From contig JBLNBZ010000065.1 in assembly GCA_050260355.1 (NCBI GenBank), positions 1 to 40,601 of the forward strand: a stretch of DNA of 40,601 nt, written 5' to 3'. Both the position numbers and the translations under genes were made by a program. The stretch is from CADEFX01 sp050260355. Lineage in GTDB: Bacteria; Pseudomonadota; Alphaproteobacteria; Rhizobiales; Hyphomicrobiaceae. Below are positions 16,677-26,572 of this stretch, in pieces. Positions within the stretch are counted from its first letter, which is position 1; each line of letters starts with the position of its first letter. A model generated the notes under the pieces. The model did not search any database. It saw nothing but the letters and a program-made list of their open reading frames with translations, and had not been told where the DNA came from.

Positions 16677-19600
16677 ATGTCTTTGCTGCTGCGCTCGATG
16701 CTCTTCGTAGCTCTCCTCTTTGCGCCGGCCTGTGCGCTTGCCCAGCAAGCCGCGTTCGATCACCCCGTGGTCGCCAGGGACGCTGAGCGCTACGAGGCCT
16801 ACCTCAAATCAAGCTGGAAGCCCGGCAAGCAGACCGCCGCGCAACTGCGCCAGGCTGGTCTCAAAGCACTCGGTGACGGCAACGACGCGCGCGCCGCCTC
16901 GCGCAACTTTGCAACCGCCGTCGTGACCGACCCCAAGGACAGCGAGGCGTGGACGGGTCTGGCGCGCGCGCTGCTCGCCATTACGCCGGACACGGGCTCG
17001 GAGCGGTACGAGCTGCCCGTCAACGCGGCAGGCGCCGCCTTCATCGCCTACCAGCGCGCGGCGACGGCTGCGCAGAAGGCGGCAGCGCTCGCCGTCCTCG
17101 GCGACGCGCTCAAGCAGCGCTCCATGTGGCGGCCGGCGATCGATGCCTTGAAGGCGAGCCTCGCGCTGGCCGACAGCACCGAGGTGCGGCAGGCCTTCGA
17201 CAAGCTCTATGCGGAGCACGGCTTCCGCGTCATCGACTACAAGGTCGACGCCGACGCGACAGAGCCGCGCCTTTGCATCAACTTCTCCGAGCGGCTTTCC
17301 AGCGGCCAGGCCGACTACGCCAAGTTCATTACGCTCGACGGCAAGGACCCGCAGAATGTGTCCGCGGAGGGCAGCCAGCTCTGCATCGATGGCCTCGCCC
17401 ACGGCAAGCGCTACGAGATCCAGGTGCGCGCCGGCTTGCCGTCCGCGGTCAACGAGCTCCTGTCCAAGAGCTCGGAGATGGCGGTCTATGTGCGCGACCG
17501 TGCCCCCTCCGTGCGCTTCACGGGGCGCAACTACGTGCTGCCGAACCGCGGCCAGCTCGGCATTCCCGTCGTCACCGTCAACGCCGACAAGGTGGCCGTC
17601 GAGATTTTCCGCATCGGCGACCGCGGCCTCGTCGGGGCCGTCGGCAGCGAGAGCTTCCTGAAGCAGGTCGAGCGCTACGAGCTCGAGAACGTGCGCGAGC
17701 GCTCCGGCCAGCGCGTGTGGAAAGGCGAGTTGGCGGTCACCTCGCGCCTCAACGAGGACGTGACGACCGCGCTGCCCGTCAGCGAGGCGGTGCCGAAGCT
17801 CGAGCCCGGCGTCTACATCATCGCTGCGCGCGCAGCGGCCAAGACCGGCAACGAGAGCCAGGCCACGGCGACGCAGTGGTTCATCGTCTCCGATCTCGGC
17901 CTGTCCACGCTGTCGGGCGACGACGGCCTGCATGCCTTCGTGCGATCGCTGGCAACGGCAGAGCCCGCCGCCGGAGTCAACGTGCGACTGGTGGCGCGCA
18001 ACAACGAGGTGCTGGGCACCGCCAAGACCGATGCATCGGGCTATGCTCGTTTCGATGTGGGTCTGACGCGCGGCGAGGGTGGTTTGGCACCGGCGCTGCT
18101 GATCGCCGAGACCGGGCAGGACTATGCGTTCCTGGACCTGGCGACGGCCGCCTTCGATCTCACCGATCGCGGCGTCAAAGGGCGCGAGACCCCCGGCGCG
18201 CTCGATGCCTTCCTCTATAGCGACCGCGGTGTCTATCGCCCCGGCGAGAACGTCTATCTGACGGGTCTCGTGCGCGACGCGGCGAACAAGGCGGCCGCGC
18301 TGCCGGTCACGCTCATCATCACGCGTCCCGATGGCGTCGAGCATCGCCGCATTGCGCTGACCGAGCACGAGCTCGGCGGGCGGACGACGACATTGGCGCT
18401 CGGCCCGACCGCGATGACCGGCACGTGGCGCGCCAAGCTCCATACCGATCCGAAAGCCGAGCCGCTGGCGCAGGTTTCGTTCCTGGTCGAGGACTTCCAG
18501 CCCGAGCGCCTCGACCTCACGCTCGAGGCCGAGACCAAATCGCTCGCGCCCGAGGAGACCGGCAAGATCGCCGTGCGCGGCCGCTATCTCTACGGCCCGC
18601 CGGCGGCAGGACTGGCGCTCGAAGGCGAAGTCATCGTCAAGCCTGCCACGGGCGGCGTCAGCGGCTTTTCAGGCTATCGCTTCGGCCTCGCCGACGAGCG
18701 CATCACTGCCGTGCGCAAGTCGCTCGAGGATTTGCCCGACACCGACGCGCAGGGCGCCGGCGAGGTTGCGCTGCGTCTGCCGCCGATCCCGCGCACGGCG
18801 CGACCGCTCGAGGCGGATGTCCTGTTGCGGCTGCGCGAGCCCGGCGGCCGCGCCATCGAGCGCAAGGTGACGCTGGCTGTGGCCACGCGCGAGCCGCGCA
18901 TCGGCATCAAGCCGCTGTTCAACGGCAATGAGGTTGGCGAAGGCGAGGCCGCGGCGTTCGACGTCGTGCTGGTCGGCGCGGACGGCAAGCAGGCCGATGC
19001 GAAGTCGTTCAAGTGGGAGCTGGTGCGCCTCGATCAGCGCTGGCAGTGGTACAGCCGCGATGGCCAGTGGAGCTACGAGACCGTGACGACAGCACGCCGC
19101 GTGACCGGCGGCACGGCCACCGCGGAGGCCGGCGCGCCCGCGCGCATCTCGGTGCAGTCCGACTGGGGCCGCTATCGGCTGGAGGTGACGACCGGCGAGG
19201 CCGGAGGCCCGCAGTCGAGCGTGACCTTCAACGCCGGCTGGTATGCGGGCGACGCCATCGACAGCCCCGAGATGCTCGACATCGCACTCGACAAGCCCGC
19301 CTACAAGGCCGGCGAGACGGCGCGCGTGAAAATTGCGAGCAGGCAGGCCGGCAAGGTGACCATCGCCGTGCTCAGCAACAAGATGCTTGCCATGCAGCAG
19401 GCCGATGTCCCTGCGGGCGGCACCGAGATCACGCTGCCCGTGGCCGAGGCGTGGCTGCCCGGCGCCTACGTCACCGCCACCCTCTACCGGCCGATGGACG
19501 AGAAGGCGCGGCGCATGCCGAGCCGCGCCATCGGCGTCAAGTGGCTGGGGCTCGACACCTCGAGCCGCACCCTCGAGGTCGGCCTCGATCTGCCGCGGAA

Positions 19601-21932
19601 GGTGAAGCCGTCGAGCACGCTGACCGTGCCCGTCAAGGTCACCGGCCTCGGTGCCGGAGAGGAGGCGCGCGTGACCGTCGCCGCGGTCGACGTCGGCATT
19701 CTCAATCTGACCAGGTTCGAGTCGCCGGCGCCTGAGAAGTGGTTCTTCGCACAGCGGCGTCTCGGCACCGAGGTGCGCGACTTCTACAACCGGCTGATCG
19801 ACGGAATGCGCGCCGAGCGCGGCTCCCTCAGATCGGGCGGCGACGAGTCCGGCGGCTTGGCCATGCAAGGCAGCCCGCCGGTCGAGAAGCCGCTGGCGCT
19901 GTTCTCCGGCATCGTCAAGGTCGGTGCCGATGGGACGGCCAAAATCGATCTGCCGCTCCCCGACTTCAACGGCGCCGTGCGGATCATGGCGGTTGCCTGG
20001 AGCGCCGACAAGGTCGGCTCGGCCAGCGGCGAGGTCATCGTACGCGGCGCGCTGGCGCTGACCGCTTCGGGGCCGCGCTTCCTGACGCTCGGCGACGAGG
20101 CGCGCCTGGAGCTCGACGTGCACAACGTCGAGGGGCCCGCCGCTGCCTACAAGGTTGCCATCGGGCAGGAGACGGCCTCGGGCCTGCAGTCTAGCTTGGC
20201 CGCTCGCGATCTCGACCTCAAGGTCGGGGAGCGACGCCGAGAGTACGTCGACATCAAGCCTAGTGAGATCGGCGCCTTCACGTATTCCATCAACATCACC
20301 GGGCCTGACGGCATCGAGGTCAAGCGCCGGCTCGCGTTCGATGTGAAGCCGCCGGCGGCCGACATCAAGCGCACGACCATCTCCGCACTCGCGGCCAAGG
20401 GCGGGAAGCTGACGCTGTCGCCGGATCTGCTGCAGGACATGATCCCGTCCACGGCGCGCGTGACGGTCAACGTCGGGCCGATCGCGTCGATGGACGTGCC
20501 CGGCCTGCTCACCCAGCTCGACCGTTATCCCTACGGCTGCGCCGAGCAGACGACGAGCCGCGCGCTGCCGTTGCTCTACGTCAACGAGATGGCACGCCGC
20601 ATCGGTCTTGCCAACGAAACCCAGCTCAAGGAGCGAGTCCAGAAAGCCATCGAGCGCGTGTTCGAGATGCAGGACAGCTCCGGCGCCTTCGGCGTCTGGG
20701 GTCCGAGCAGCGGCGACATGTGGCTGACGAGCTATGTGACCGACTTCCTGTCGCGCGCCAAGGAAGCAGGCTACGTCGTGCGTCCGCAGGCCTTCGCGCA
20801 GGCGCTCGACCGGCTGCAGAACTACATCGGCTATGCGCAGGACTTCGAGCGCGGCGGCGAGGCGCGAGCCTATGCGCTCTACGTTCTGGCTCGCAACGGC
20901 CGTGCGCCGATCGGGGAGCTGCGTTACTACGTCGACACACGGCTCGACCGTTTCGCGACGCCACTGGCGCAGGCGCAGCTCGGTGCTGCTCTGGCCATGG
21001 TGGGCGACAAGGAGCGGGCCGAGCGCGCGTTCAAGGCGGCGTTGCGGCAGATGAGTGCCGACGACAAGTACATCGGCCGCGCCGACTATGGCTCTGGCAT
21101 TCGCGACGGAGCGGCCCTTGTCACGCTTGCGGCCGAGACCGGCGTCGTCAAGGCGGAGGCACCCAAGCTCGCTGCCGTCATCGCCAAGGCCTACCAGACC
21201 CGCGCCTACACCTCGACGCAGGAGCAGGCTTGGATGCTGCTCGCGGCGCGTGCGCTCTCCGAGCAGAGGGACGATGCGGCGCTGAGCATCAACGGCGCGC
21301 CGCACAATGGCGAGCTCACGCGCTCGCTGACCGCGGCCGAGCTGAAGGACGGCGCACTCACGATCAGCAATGACAGCGATGCGGCAATTGATGCCGTCGT
21401 CTCCGTCATCGGCGCATCACTGACGCCGGAGCCCGCCGTCTCCAAGGGCTTCACCATCGAGCGCAGCTACTACACGCTCGACGGCAAGAAGGTGGAGCTG
21501 GCGAGCGCGGACGGCGGCAACGCCACGCTCAAGCAGACCGATCGCCTCGTCGTCGTGCTGAAAATCGAAGGCACCGAGACCGGCGGCCGCGTGCTGCTCG
21601 TCGATCGGCTGCCGGCCGGACTCGAGATCGAGAACCCGCGGCTCGTCGACTCCGGCGACATCGGCAGCCTCGGCTGGCTCAAGCGCACGAAGGAGCCCGA
21701 GCACACGGAGTTTCGCGATGATCGTTTCGTTGCCGCGTTCGACTTCTTCGGCGATGGCGAGCGCCGCGGCAGCGCCTCCAAGCCGTCCGCGACCGTCGCC
21801 TACCTTGTGCGCGCGGTCACGCCCGGCAGCTTCATGCATCCGGCCGCAACCGTCGAGGATATGTATCGGCCGGATCGCTTCGCGCGCACGGCATCGGGGC
21901 GTGTCGAGGTGACGGCGTGGGATCGGCGATAA
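16677..21932 (+). CDS. Bacterial alpha-2-macroglobulin family protein (YfhM-like, thioester type)
   Basis: This 1751-residue envelope protein belongs to the bacterial alpha-2-macroglobulins, which trap proteases by a bait region and an internal thioester and so protect the periplasm. An N-terminal signal (MSLLLRSMLFVALLF) is followed by either a signal peptidase I site (ALA-QQ) or a poor lipobox (APAC). Residues about 40-180 look helical and repeat-like. A macroglobulin domain begins near 510 with DAFLYSDRGVYRPGENVYL, and ALFSGIVKVGADG opens the later A2M domain near 1070. The thioester motif PYGCAEQTTS gives Cys1288 and Gln1291, both intact. An alpha-toroid and C-terminal domains follow. The ATG at 16677 is preferred to the TTG two codons earlier. 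pbpC overlaps or abuts the 3' end, as in the E. coli yfhM-pbpC pair. Confidence 0.93.
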   Translation: MSLLLRSMLFVALLFAPACALAQQAAFDHPVVARDAERYEAYLKSSWKPGKQTAAQLRQAGLKALGDGNDARAASRNFATAVVTDPKDSEAWTGLARALLAITPDTGSERYELPVNAAGAAFIAYQRAATAAQKAAALAVLGDALKQRSMWRPAIDALKASLALADSTEVRQAFDKLYAEHGFRVIDYKVDADATEPRLCINFSERLSSGQADYAKFITLDGKDPQNVSAEGSQLCIDGLAHGKRYEIQVRAGLPSAVNELLSKSSEMAVYVRDRAPSVRFTGRNYVLPNRGQLGIPVVTVNADKVAVEIFRIGDRGLVGAVGSESFLKQVERYELENVRERSGQRVWKGELAVTSRLNEDVTTALPVSEAVPKLEPGVYIIAARAAAKTGNESQATATQWFIVSDLGLSTLSGDDGLHAFVRSLATAEPAAGVNVRLVARNNEVLGTAKTDASGYARFDVGLTRGEGGLAPALLIAETGQDYAFLDLATAAFDLTDRGVKGRETPGALDAFLYSDRGVYRPGENVYLTGLVRDAANKAAALPVTLIITRPDGVEHRRIALTEHELGGRTTTLALGPTAMTGTWRAKLHTDPKAEPLAQVSFLVEDFQPERLDLTLEAETKSLAPEETGKIAVRGRYLYGPPAAGLALEGEVIVKPATGGVSGFSGYRFGLADERITAVRKSLEDLPDTDAQGAGEVALRLPPIPRTARPLEADVLLRLREPGGRAIERKVTLAVATREPRIGIKPLFNGNEVGEGEAAAFDVVLVGADGKQADAKSFKWELVRLDQRWQWYSRDGQWSYETVTTARRVTGGTATAEAGAPARISVQSDWGRYRLEVTTGEAGGPQSSVTFNAGWYAGDAIDSPEMLDIALDKPAYKAGETARVKIASRQAGKVTIAVLSNKMLAMQQADVPAGGTEITLPVAEAWLPGAYVTATLYRPMDEKARRMPSRAIGVKWLGLDTSSRTLEVGLDLPRKVKPSSTLTVPVKVTGLGAGEEARVTVAAVDVGILNLTRFESPAPEKWFFAQRRLGTEVRDFYNRLIDGMRAERGSLRSGGDESGGLAMQGSPPVEKPLALFSGIVKVGADGTAKIDLPLPDFNGAVRIMAVAWSADKVGSASGEVIVRGALALTASGPRFLTLGDEARLELDVHNVEGPAAAYKVAIGQETASGLQSSLAARDLDLKVGERRREYVDIKPSEIGAFTYSINITGPDGIEVKRRLAFDVKPPAADIKRTTISALAAKGGKLTLSPDLLQDMIPSTARVTVNVGPIASMDVPGLLTQLDRYPYGCAEQTTSRALPLLYVNEMARRIGLANETQLKERVQKAIERVFEMQDSSGAFGVWGPSSGDMWLTSYVTDFLSRAKEAGYVVRPQAFAQALDRLQNYIGYAQDFERGGEARAYALYVLARNGRAPIGELRYYVDTRLDRFATPLAQAQLGAALAMVGDKERAERAFKAALRQMSADDKYIGRADYGSGIRDGAALVTLAAETGVVKAEAPKLAAVIAKAYQTRAYTSTQEQAWMLLAARALSEQRDDAALSINGAPHNGELTRSLTAAELKDGALTISNDSDAAIDAVVSVIGASLTPEPAVSKGFTIERSYYTLDGKKVELASADGGNATLKQTDRLVVVLKIEGTETGGRVLLVDRLPAGLEIENPRLVDSGDIGSLGWLKRTKEPEHTEFRDDRFVAAFDFFGDGERRGSASKPSATVAYLVRAVTPGSFMHPAATVEDMYRPDRFARTASGRVEVTAWDRR

Positions 21933-21934
21933 TT

Positions 21935-24217
21935 ATGAGTCAAAAGGTGCAGCCCGCCTCGAAAAGTGCTCAGTCGTGCCATCATCATGCCACAGATGAT
22001 TCACGACAATGCCTCCACCGTCGGGACGGCACATGCGAAGGGCCTGCCACTTTGGCAGCCTCACGCAACCACGGGACGGGGGAGGCGGCCCAACAAGCAG
22101 GGGCGCCATGGCGCCGCGGATGGGGGAAACACTACCTCCGCGGCGCCGCTCTGGCCGGCGCACTGACGATCCTCATCTTACCGTTGCTCGGATCAGGCGC
22201 GCTGCGGCTCGCGCTGGCCCCGCTGGGTGAGCCGCCGCTCGCGCAAGCCGACGCCGTCTCGGTCACCGTGCTCGATCGCAACGATCGTCTGCTGCGCGCC
22301 TTCACCACGGAAGAAGGGCGCTGGCGGCTGCCGCTCGATGTCGCCGACACCGATCCCCGCTATCTGGCGATGCTGATCACCTTCGAGGATCGGCGCTTCC
22401 GCGCGCACGGTGGCGTCGACGTTCTGGCGCTGGCGCGTGCGGCCGGGCAGCTCGTGCGTCACGGCCGTATCGTCTCGGGTGCTTCGACGCTGACGATGCA
22501 GACCGCGCGTCTGATCGAAGGCGTGCACGCGCGCACCGCGCCGGGCAAATTCAAGCAGATGCTGCGTGCCTGGCAGCTCGAGCAGCGCTTCTCCAAGGAC
22601 GAGATCCTGCGGCTGTATCTGCGGCTCGCGCCGTTCGGTGGGAACATCGAGGGCGTGCGCGCTGCCTCGCTCGCCTATTTCGGCAAGGAGCCCGCGCGGC
22701 TTTCGGTCGGCGAGGCGGCCTTGCTGGTCGCGCTGCCGCAGGCACCCGAGTCGCGCAGGCCCGACCGCCATCCCGAGGCAGCGCGGCGCGCGCGCGACCG
22801 GGTCCTGGCGCGAGCGTTGGCGGCTGGCGTTGTGACGGCGGACGAGGTCGCACAAGCGCGCACCGAGCGCATTCCCATGACCAGGCGCGAGTTTCCGAAG
22901 CTCGCACCGCACCTGGCCGAAGCGGAGCTCGCGCGCGAGCCTGGCCGCAGCGTGCATCGCCTCACACTCGATCGCGATCTGCAACTGCAGCTCGAGGCGC
23001 TCGCCCGCGAGCACGTGCAGCTTCTCGGCGAGCGGATGTCGGCCGCGATCCTCGTCGTCAATCACATGAGCGGCGAGCTGTTAGCCCACGTCGGCTCGGC
23101 CGGCTATTTCGATGACGCGCGCCTCGGCGCGATCGATATGACCGACGCCGTGCGTTCCCCCGGATCGACCTTGAAGCCCCTGATCTACGGCTTGGCGTTC
23201 GAGGCCGGCCTCGCGCATCCCGAGACGCTGATCGAGGATCGGCCGACGCGCTTTGGCACCTATGCGCCGAAGAACTTCGACGAGGACTTCCGCGGCACCG
23301 TGACCATTCGCGAGGCGCTGGCGCAGTCGCTCAATATTCCCGCCGTCAAGGTGCTGTCGGCGGTGGGGCCGTCGCGGCTCGTCAATCGGCTGAGGCGGCT
23401 CGATCTGACGACAGCGTTGCCGGCCAAGGCCCCGCCCTCGCTGGCGATCGCGCTCGGCGGCATCGGTATGCGACTGTCGGATCTGGCGACGATCTACGCG
23501 AGCCTGGCGCGCGGCGGCGATGCCATCGCCATCATTCATGACCGCACCCGGCAGGATCGTTCCGAGCAACGACAGGCGCCGCGCCGGCTGCTGTCGCCGG
23601 TCGCGGCCTGGTACGTCGGCGATATTTTGAAGGATGCGCCTCCGCCCGCGAGTGCCAAGGGAGGCCGCATCGCCTACAAGACCGGCACCTCGTACGGCTT
23701 TCGCGATGCCTGGGCGGTGGGCTACGACGGCCGTCACACGATCGCGGTATGGGTCGGCCGTCCGGACGGCACCGCGACTCCGGGCCTGACCGGCCGCGGT
23801 GCCGCAGCGCCGATCCTGTTCGATGCGTTCGCTCGCCTGTTCGACCGGCCGGCGCCCTTGGCCTCCGCACCGGCAGGTGCACTGCGCGCATCGAACAGCC
23901 GCCTGCCCCCGCCGCTGCGGCACTGGCGCGACGCCACCGAGGATGAGATCGAGGGCGCGTATCTCGAGCCGCCCGTTCAGATCGCCTTCCCGCCGGATCG
24001 TGCCGAGATCGAGCAGGACCAGGATGAGACTCAGTCGGTCGTGCTGAAAGCCGAGGGCGGCGCATTGCCGCTGACGTGGCTCGCCGACGGCAAGCCGCTT
24101 CCCTCCGATCCGGCGCGCCGCGATGTCGCCTGGCAGCCGGACGGCCGCGGCTTCGTGCGCATATCCGTCATCGATGCGCGCGGCCGCTCGGATCGCGTGC
24201 TGGTCCGCCTCAGGTGA
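21935..24217 (+). CDS. pbpC: Penicillin-binding protein 1C (bifunctional transglycosylase/transpeptidase)
   Basis: PBP1C polymerises and cross-links peptidoglycan from the outer face of the inner membrane. With the start at 21935 it has 760 residues. One membrane helix lies near 75-95 (LAGALTILILPLLGSG). The GT51 domain has EDRRFRAHGG (catalytic Glu151), GASTLTMQ and RFSKDEILRLYL. The transpeptidase domain has Ser411-Lys414 in SPGSTLKP, Ser465-x-Asn467 in QSLNIP, and Lys582 in KTGTSYGFRDAW. A C-terminal BiPBP-type beta domain begins near 660. The start is uncertain: GTG 21917 and ATG 21935 sit at the macroglobulin stop, but the first 45 residues are unusual (Cys/His-rich), and a TTG at 22052 with GAAGGG 9 nt upstream would give a more normal N-terminus. 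Confidence 0.93.
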   Translation: MSQKVQPASKSAQSCHHHATDDSRQCLHRRDGTCEGPATLAASRNHGTGEAAQQAGAPWRRGWGKHYLRGAALAGALTILILPLLGSGALRLALAPLGEPPLAQADAVSVTVLDRNDRLLRAFTTEEGRWRLPLDVADTDPRYLAMLITFEDRRFRAHGGVDVLALARAAGQLVRHGRIVSGASTLTMQTARLIEGVHARTAPGKFKQMLRAWQLEQRFSKDEILRLYLRLAPFGGNIEGVRAASLAYFGKEPARLSVGEAALLVALPQAPESRRPDRHPEAARRARDRVLARALAAGVVTADEVAQARTERIPMTRREFPKLAPHLAEAELAREPGRSVHRLTLDRDLQLQLEALAREHVQLLGERMSAAILVVNHMSGELLAHVGSAGYFDDARLGAIDMTDAVRSPGSTLKPLIYGLAFEAGLAHPETLIEDRPTRFGTYAPKNFDEDFRGTVTIREALAQSLNIPAVKVLSAVGPSRLVNRLRRLDLTTALPAKAPPSLAIALGGIGMRLSDLATIYASLARGGDAIAIIHDRTRQDRSEQRQAPRRLLSPVAAWYVGDILKDAPPPASAKGGRIAYKTGTSYGFRDAWAVGYDGRHTIAVWVGRPDGTATPGLTGRGAAAPILFDAFARLFDRPAPLASAPAGALRASNSRLPPPLRHWRDATEDEIEGAYLEPPVQIAFPPDRAEIEQDQDETQSVVLKAEGGALPLTWLADGKPLPSDPARRDVAWQPDGRGFVRISVIDARGRSDRVLVRLR

Positions 24218-24351
24218 AAGGTCTGCCGTCTCGCGCGAATTATGTGCGCATGCGACCACGCGGCGGATGCGCGGCGCTATGACGTCGCGCTAGCTTGGCA
24301 GCAATGCAGTGAGGGGCCCGCGCCCGACCAGCGGTTTGGAGGCGCGGTTCG

Positions 24352-25323
24352 ATGGAGACTGGCATGGAGCTGTCCGTCAGGAGGGGCAAGCTGCAATGGC
24401 AGCGTGCGAGCGGCGGGTGGCCGGACCTTGATCGGTTTGCCGCTCTGGCCGGCGCGATTGCGCTTTGCGCCTGGGTGGCGAGTGCGTGGATGGCGAGCGC
24501 CACGCTGGACGAGCGCGCGGCAGCGACCCAGGGGTCGGTCAAGGGCGAGGAGACCGGCGAGCGGCCACAACAGGGCACCGAATATATCGCGGCCGGATAT
24601 GTAGGAGCTCCGTACACGCATCCAAGCGATGTTAAATTCTCCAAGCCGGGTGTCACGGATTTGACTGCGCACGGCGTGCGCTGGGAAGGCAAGCCGTTCA
24701 AGAGTCCGATCTATTACGGCATTCGTACGATGGCGTGGGGGCGCGCCGGCACCTTGGGCGCGATGCTGGATTTCACGCATTCCAAGGCGATTTCGCAGCG
24801 GGGCCAGGAGGTCAAGTTTTCGGGCAAGCGCAACGGCCAGCCGATGCCGGGCTCTGCCACGATCGGCGATACCTTCCGCCACTTCGAGTTCAGCCACGGC
24901 CACAACATGCTGACCGCAAACGGACTGGTTCGTCTGGCCAGCATCGTGCCGGGCCTGGCGCCTTATCTCGGTGCGGGGGTCGGGGTCGCGTTGCCGCACA
25001 CCGAGATCCAGTTTGCCGGCGACAGCGGGCGCACGTATGAGTATCAGTACGTCGGCCCGGCCGCCCAAGCATTGATCGGACTGGAGCTGAAGCTTCCCCG
25101 CATTTCGCTCTTCGTCGAGTACAAGTTCTCGATCGCCCGCTATCACGCGCCGCTGACGAACCGGGACGGCGGCTGGTTTCCGGAGGATTTCTGGCACCAG
25201 CTCGTTACAGCATGGCGCGGTGAGATCCCTTCGGATGGCTATCTCTCGACCACGCTCGCAAGCCACCAAGTCGTCTCGGGTGCCGGCTACAGATGGTCGC
25301 TAGGCACAACGCCTGCGAAGTGA
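24352..25323 (+). CDS. lpxQ: LpxQ-like outer-membrane protein (putative lipid A oxidase)
   Basis: LpxQ of rhizobia oxidises the proximal glucosamine of lipid A to 2-aminogluconate in the outer membrane. This 323-residue protein has an N-terminal hydrophobic segment (near 30-50, ALAGAIALCAWVASAW) that could be a signal peptide, then a region rich in alternating aromatic and small residues ending in strand-like VSGAGYRWSL, as in 8-10-stranded barrels. Recognisable family segments are YVGAPYTHPSDVKFSKPG, WEGKPFKSPIYYG, GDTFRHFEFSHGHNML, GVGVALPHTEIQF and YEYQYVGPAAQALIGLE. My assignment to lipid A oxidase rests on remembered similarity to annotated members, so an uncharacterised barrel is the alternative. 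GGAGG lies about 9 nt before the ATG. The gene follows pbpC by 134 nt and is convergent with the LysR gene. Confidence 0.6.
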   Translation: METGMELSVRRGKLQWQRASGGWPDLDRFAALAGAIALCAWVASAWMASATLDERAAATQGSVKGEETGERPQQGTEYIAAGYVGAPYTHPSDVKFSKPGVTDLTAHGVRWEGKPFKSPIYYGIRTMAWGRAGTLGAMLDFTHSKAISQRGQEVKFSGKRNGQPMPGSATIGDTFRHFEFSHGHNMLTANGLVRLASIVPGLAPYLGAGVGVALPHTEIQFAGDSGRTYEYQYVGPAAQALIGLELKLPRISLFVEYKFSIARYHAPLTNRDGGWFPEDFWHQLVTAWRGEIPSDGYLSTTLASHQVVSGAGYRWSLGTTPAK

Positions 25324-25334
25324 TGAAGCCGGAA

Positions 25335-26348
25335 TCAGCGCGCGCGGCCGGTGCCGCGTGTGAACTCGTTCATGGTCGGAGTCGTGATGCCGATGCGCGT
25401 GCGCACGAGCTCGTTCCGTTTCGGTTCGGGGGCAAGCGCCCCGGCTCGTCCGCTAATGCCGTTTTCTGACCTGGCGTCGCGAAACCACTCCCCCAGGAAG
25501 TCGAGAAAGACCCGGAGCTTCGGCAGGACGTGCTTGGTTCGCGGATAGAGCGCCCAGATGGCAGAGCAGGCTTCCACCTCATAATCGGCGAGCACACGAC
25601 AGAGCGCACCGCTCTTGAGCTGCGGGATCACGCGCGATTCGGATATCCGGACGAGGCCGTGACCTTCAATCGCAGCATGGCGAAGGATGTCGCCGTTGTT
25701 CGACTTGAGGCGGCCGCCGACGCGAACGGTGGTGTCCTTGCCGCCCTTGGAGAATGTCCAATGCGCGGCATCGCCCAGAACCAGGCATGAGTGAAGCGTG
25801 AGATCTTCCGGCCGATGCGGCACGCCATGCTTCTCGAGATAGCGCGGTGAGGCGGCGATGATCTGAACGTCGGGTGCGAGGCGTTTCGCGATCAGGCTGG
25901 AATCCATGAGGACGCCGGTGCGCACCACCACGTCGTATCCCTCTTCCTGCAGATTGACCAAGCGATCGGTCAGGTCGATCTGCACCTCGATATCGGGATA
26001 GGCACCGGCGAAAGCGGTGATTGCCGGCCCGACGAAGGAGCGGCCGAACGAGGCCGGCGCGGAAATCTTGAGCTTGCCCTTCGGTTGCTCGACGTTGGCG
26101 CTGACCGCTGCCCGCGCCGTCTCGATCTCGGTCAGGATACGCTCGACATGCACGAGGAACTTCGCGCCCTCTTCCGTGATCCTGATCGACCGCGTCGTGC
26201 GGTCGAACAGCCTGGCGCAAAGATCATCCTCCAGGGCTTGAATTCGCTTCGAAATCGTTCCCGGGGTGAGCCCCAGCTCAGTGCCCACTGCGGACAGGTT
26301 TTGCACCGCCGCAACGCGGGCAAAAATGCGCATGTCCTGTATGTCCAT
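25335..26348 (-). CDS. LysR family transcriptional regulator
   Basis: This 337-residue regulator has the standard LysR layout. The N-terminal winged helix-turn-helix is MDIQDMRIFARVAAVQNLSA, then TPGTISKRIQALEDDL with LFDRTTRSIRITEEG; the linker coiled coil follows and then the substrate-binding domain starts near KLKISAPASFGRSF. The group resembles regulators controlling small metabolic or efflux genes. The start at 26348 has GAGGG about 9 nt upstream; an in-frame start at 26411 would add 21 non-conserved residues. No gene is divergent from it, so its target is not obvious from position: the usual LysR target would be divergent, but the next gene upstream (26573-29182) runs in the same direction. 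It is convergent with the LpxQ-like gene, 11 nt apart. Confidence 0.9.
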   Translation of the reverse strand: MDIQDMRIFARVAAVQNLSAVGTELGLTPGTISKRIQALEDDLCARLFDRTTRSIRITEEGAKFLVHVERILTEIETARAAVSANVEQPKGKLKISAPASFGRSFVGPAITAFAGAYPDIEVQIDLTDRLVNLQEEGYDVVVRTGVLMDSSLIAKRLAPDVQIIAASPRYLEKHGVPHRPEDLTLHSCLVLGDAAHWTFSKGGKDTTVRVGGRLKSNNGDILRHAAIEGHGLVRISESRVIPQLKSGALCRVLADYEVEACSAIWALYPRTKHVLPKLRVFLDFLGEWFRDARSENGISGRAGALAPEPKRNELVRTRIGITTPTMNEFTRGTGRAR

Positions 26349-26572
26349 CCCCGACCCTCGTTCGGCTGGCGAGCGCGCGATTGGCACACGCGCCGCCTGG
26401 CTCACCCGCACGAATGTGATGGCTTACGCATACGCCCCTCGTCCCCGCGACGCGCACTCTACCCCCCTGTCATTTGCTGTCAATTGGGCTCGATCGAGCC
26501 GGCGTGCACTTGCCGTACGCGGTTAACGGCAAAGGCGCGCGTGTCGCTTAAAATCGCCGAAAAAAATATCCG

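Noticed and set aside
18669..21305. An 878-codon minus-strand open frame opposite the macroglobulin gene
   Set aside because: It is an antisense shadow with no family motif. The plus strand encodes an intact macroglobulin.
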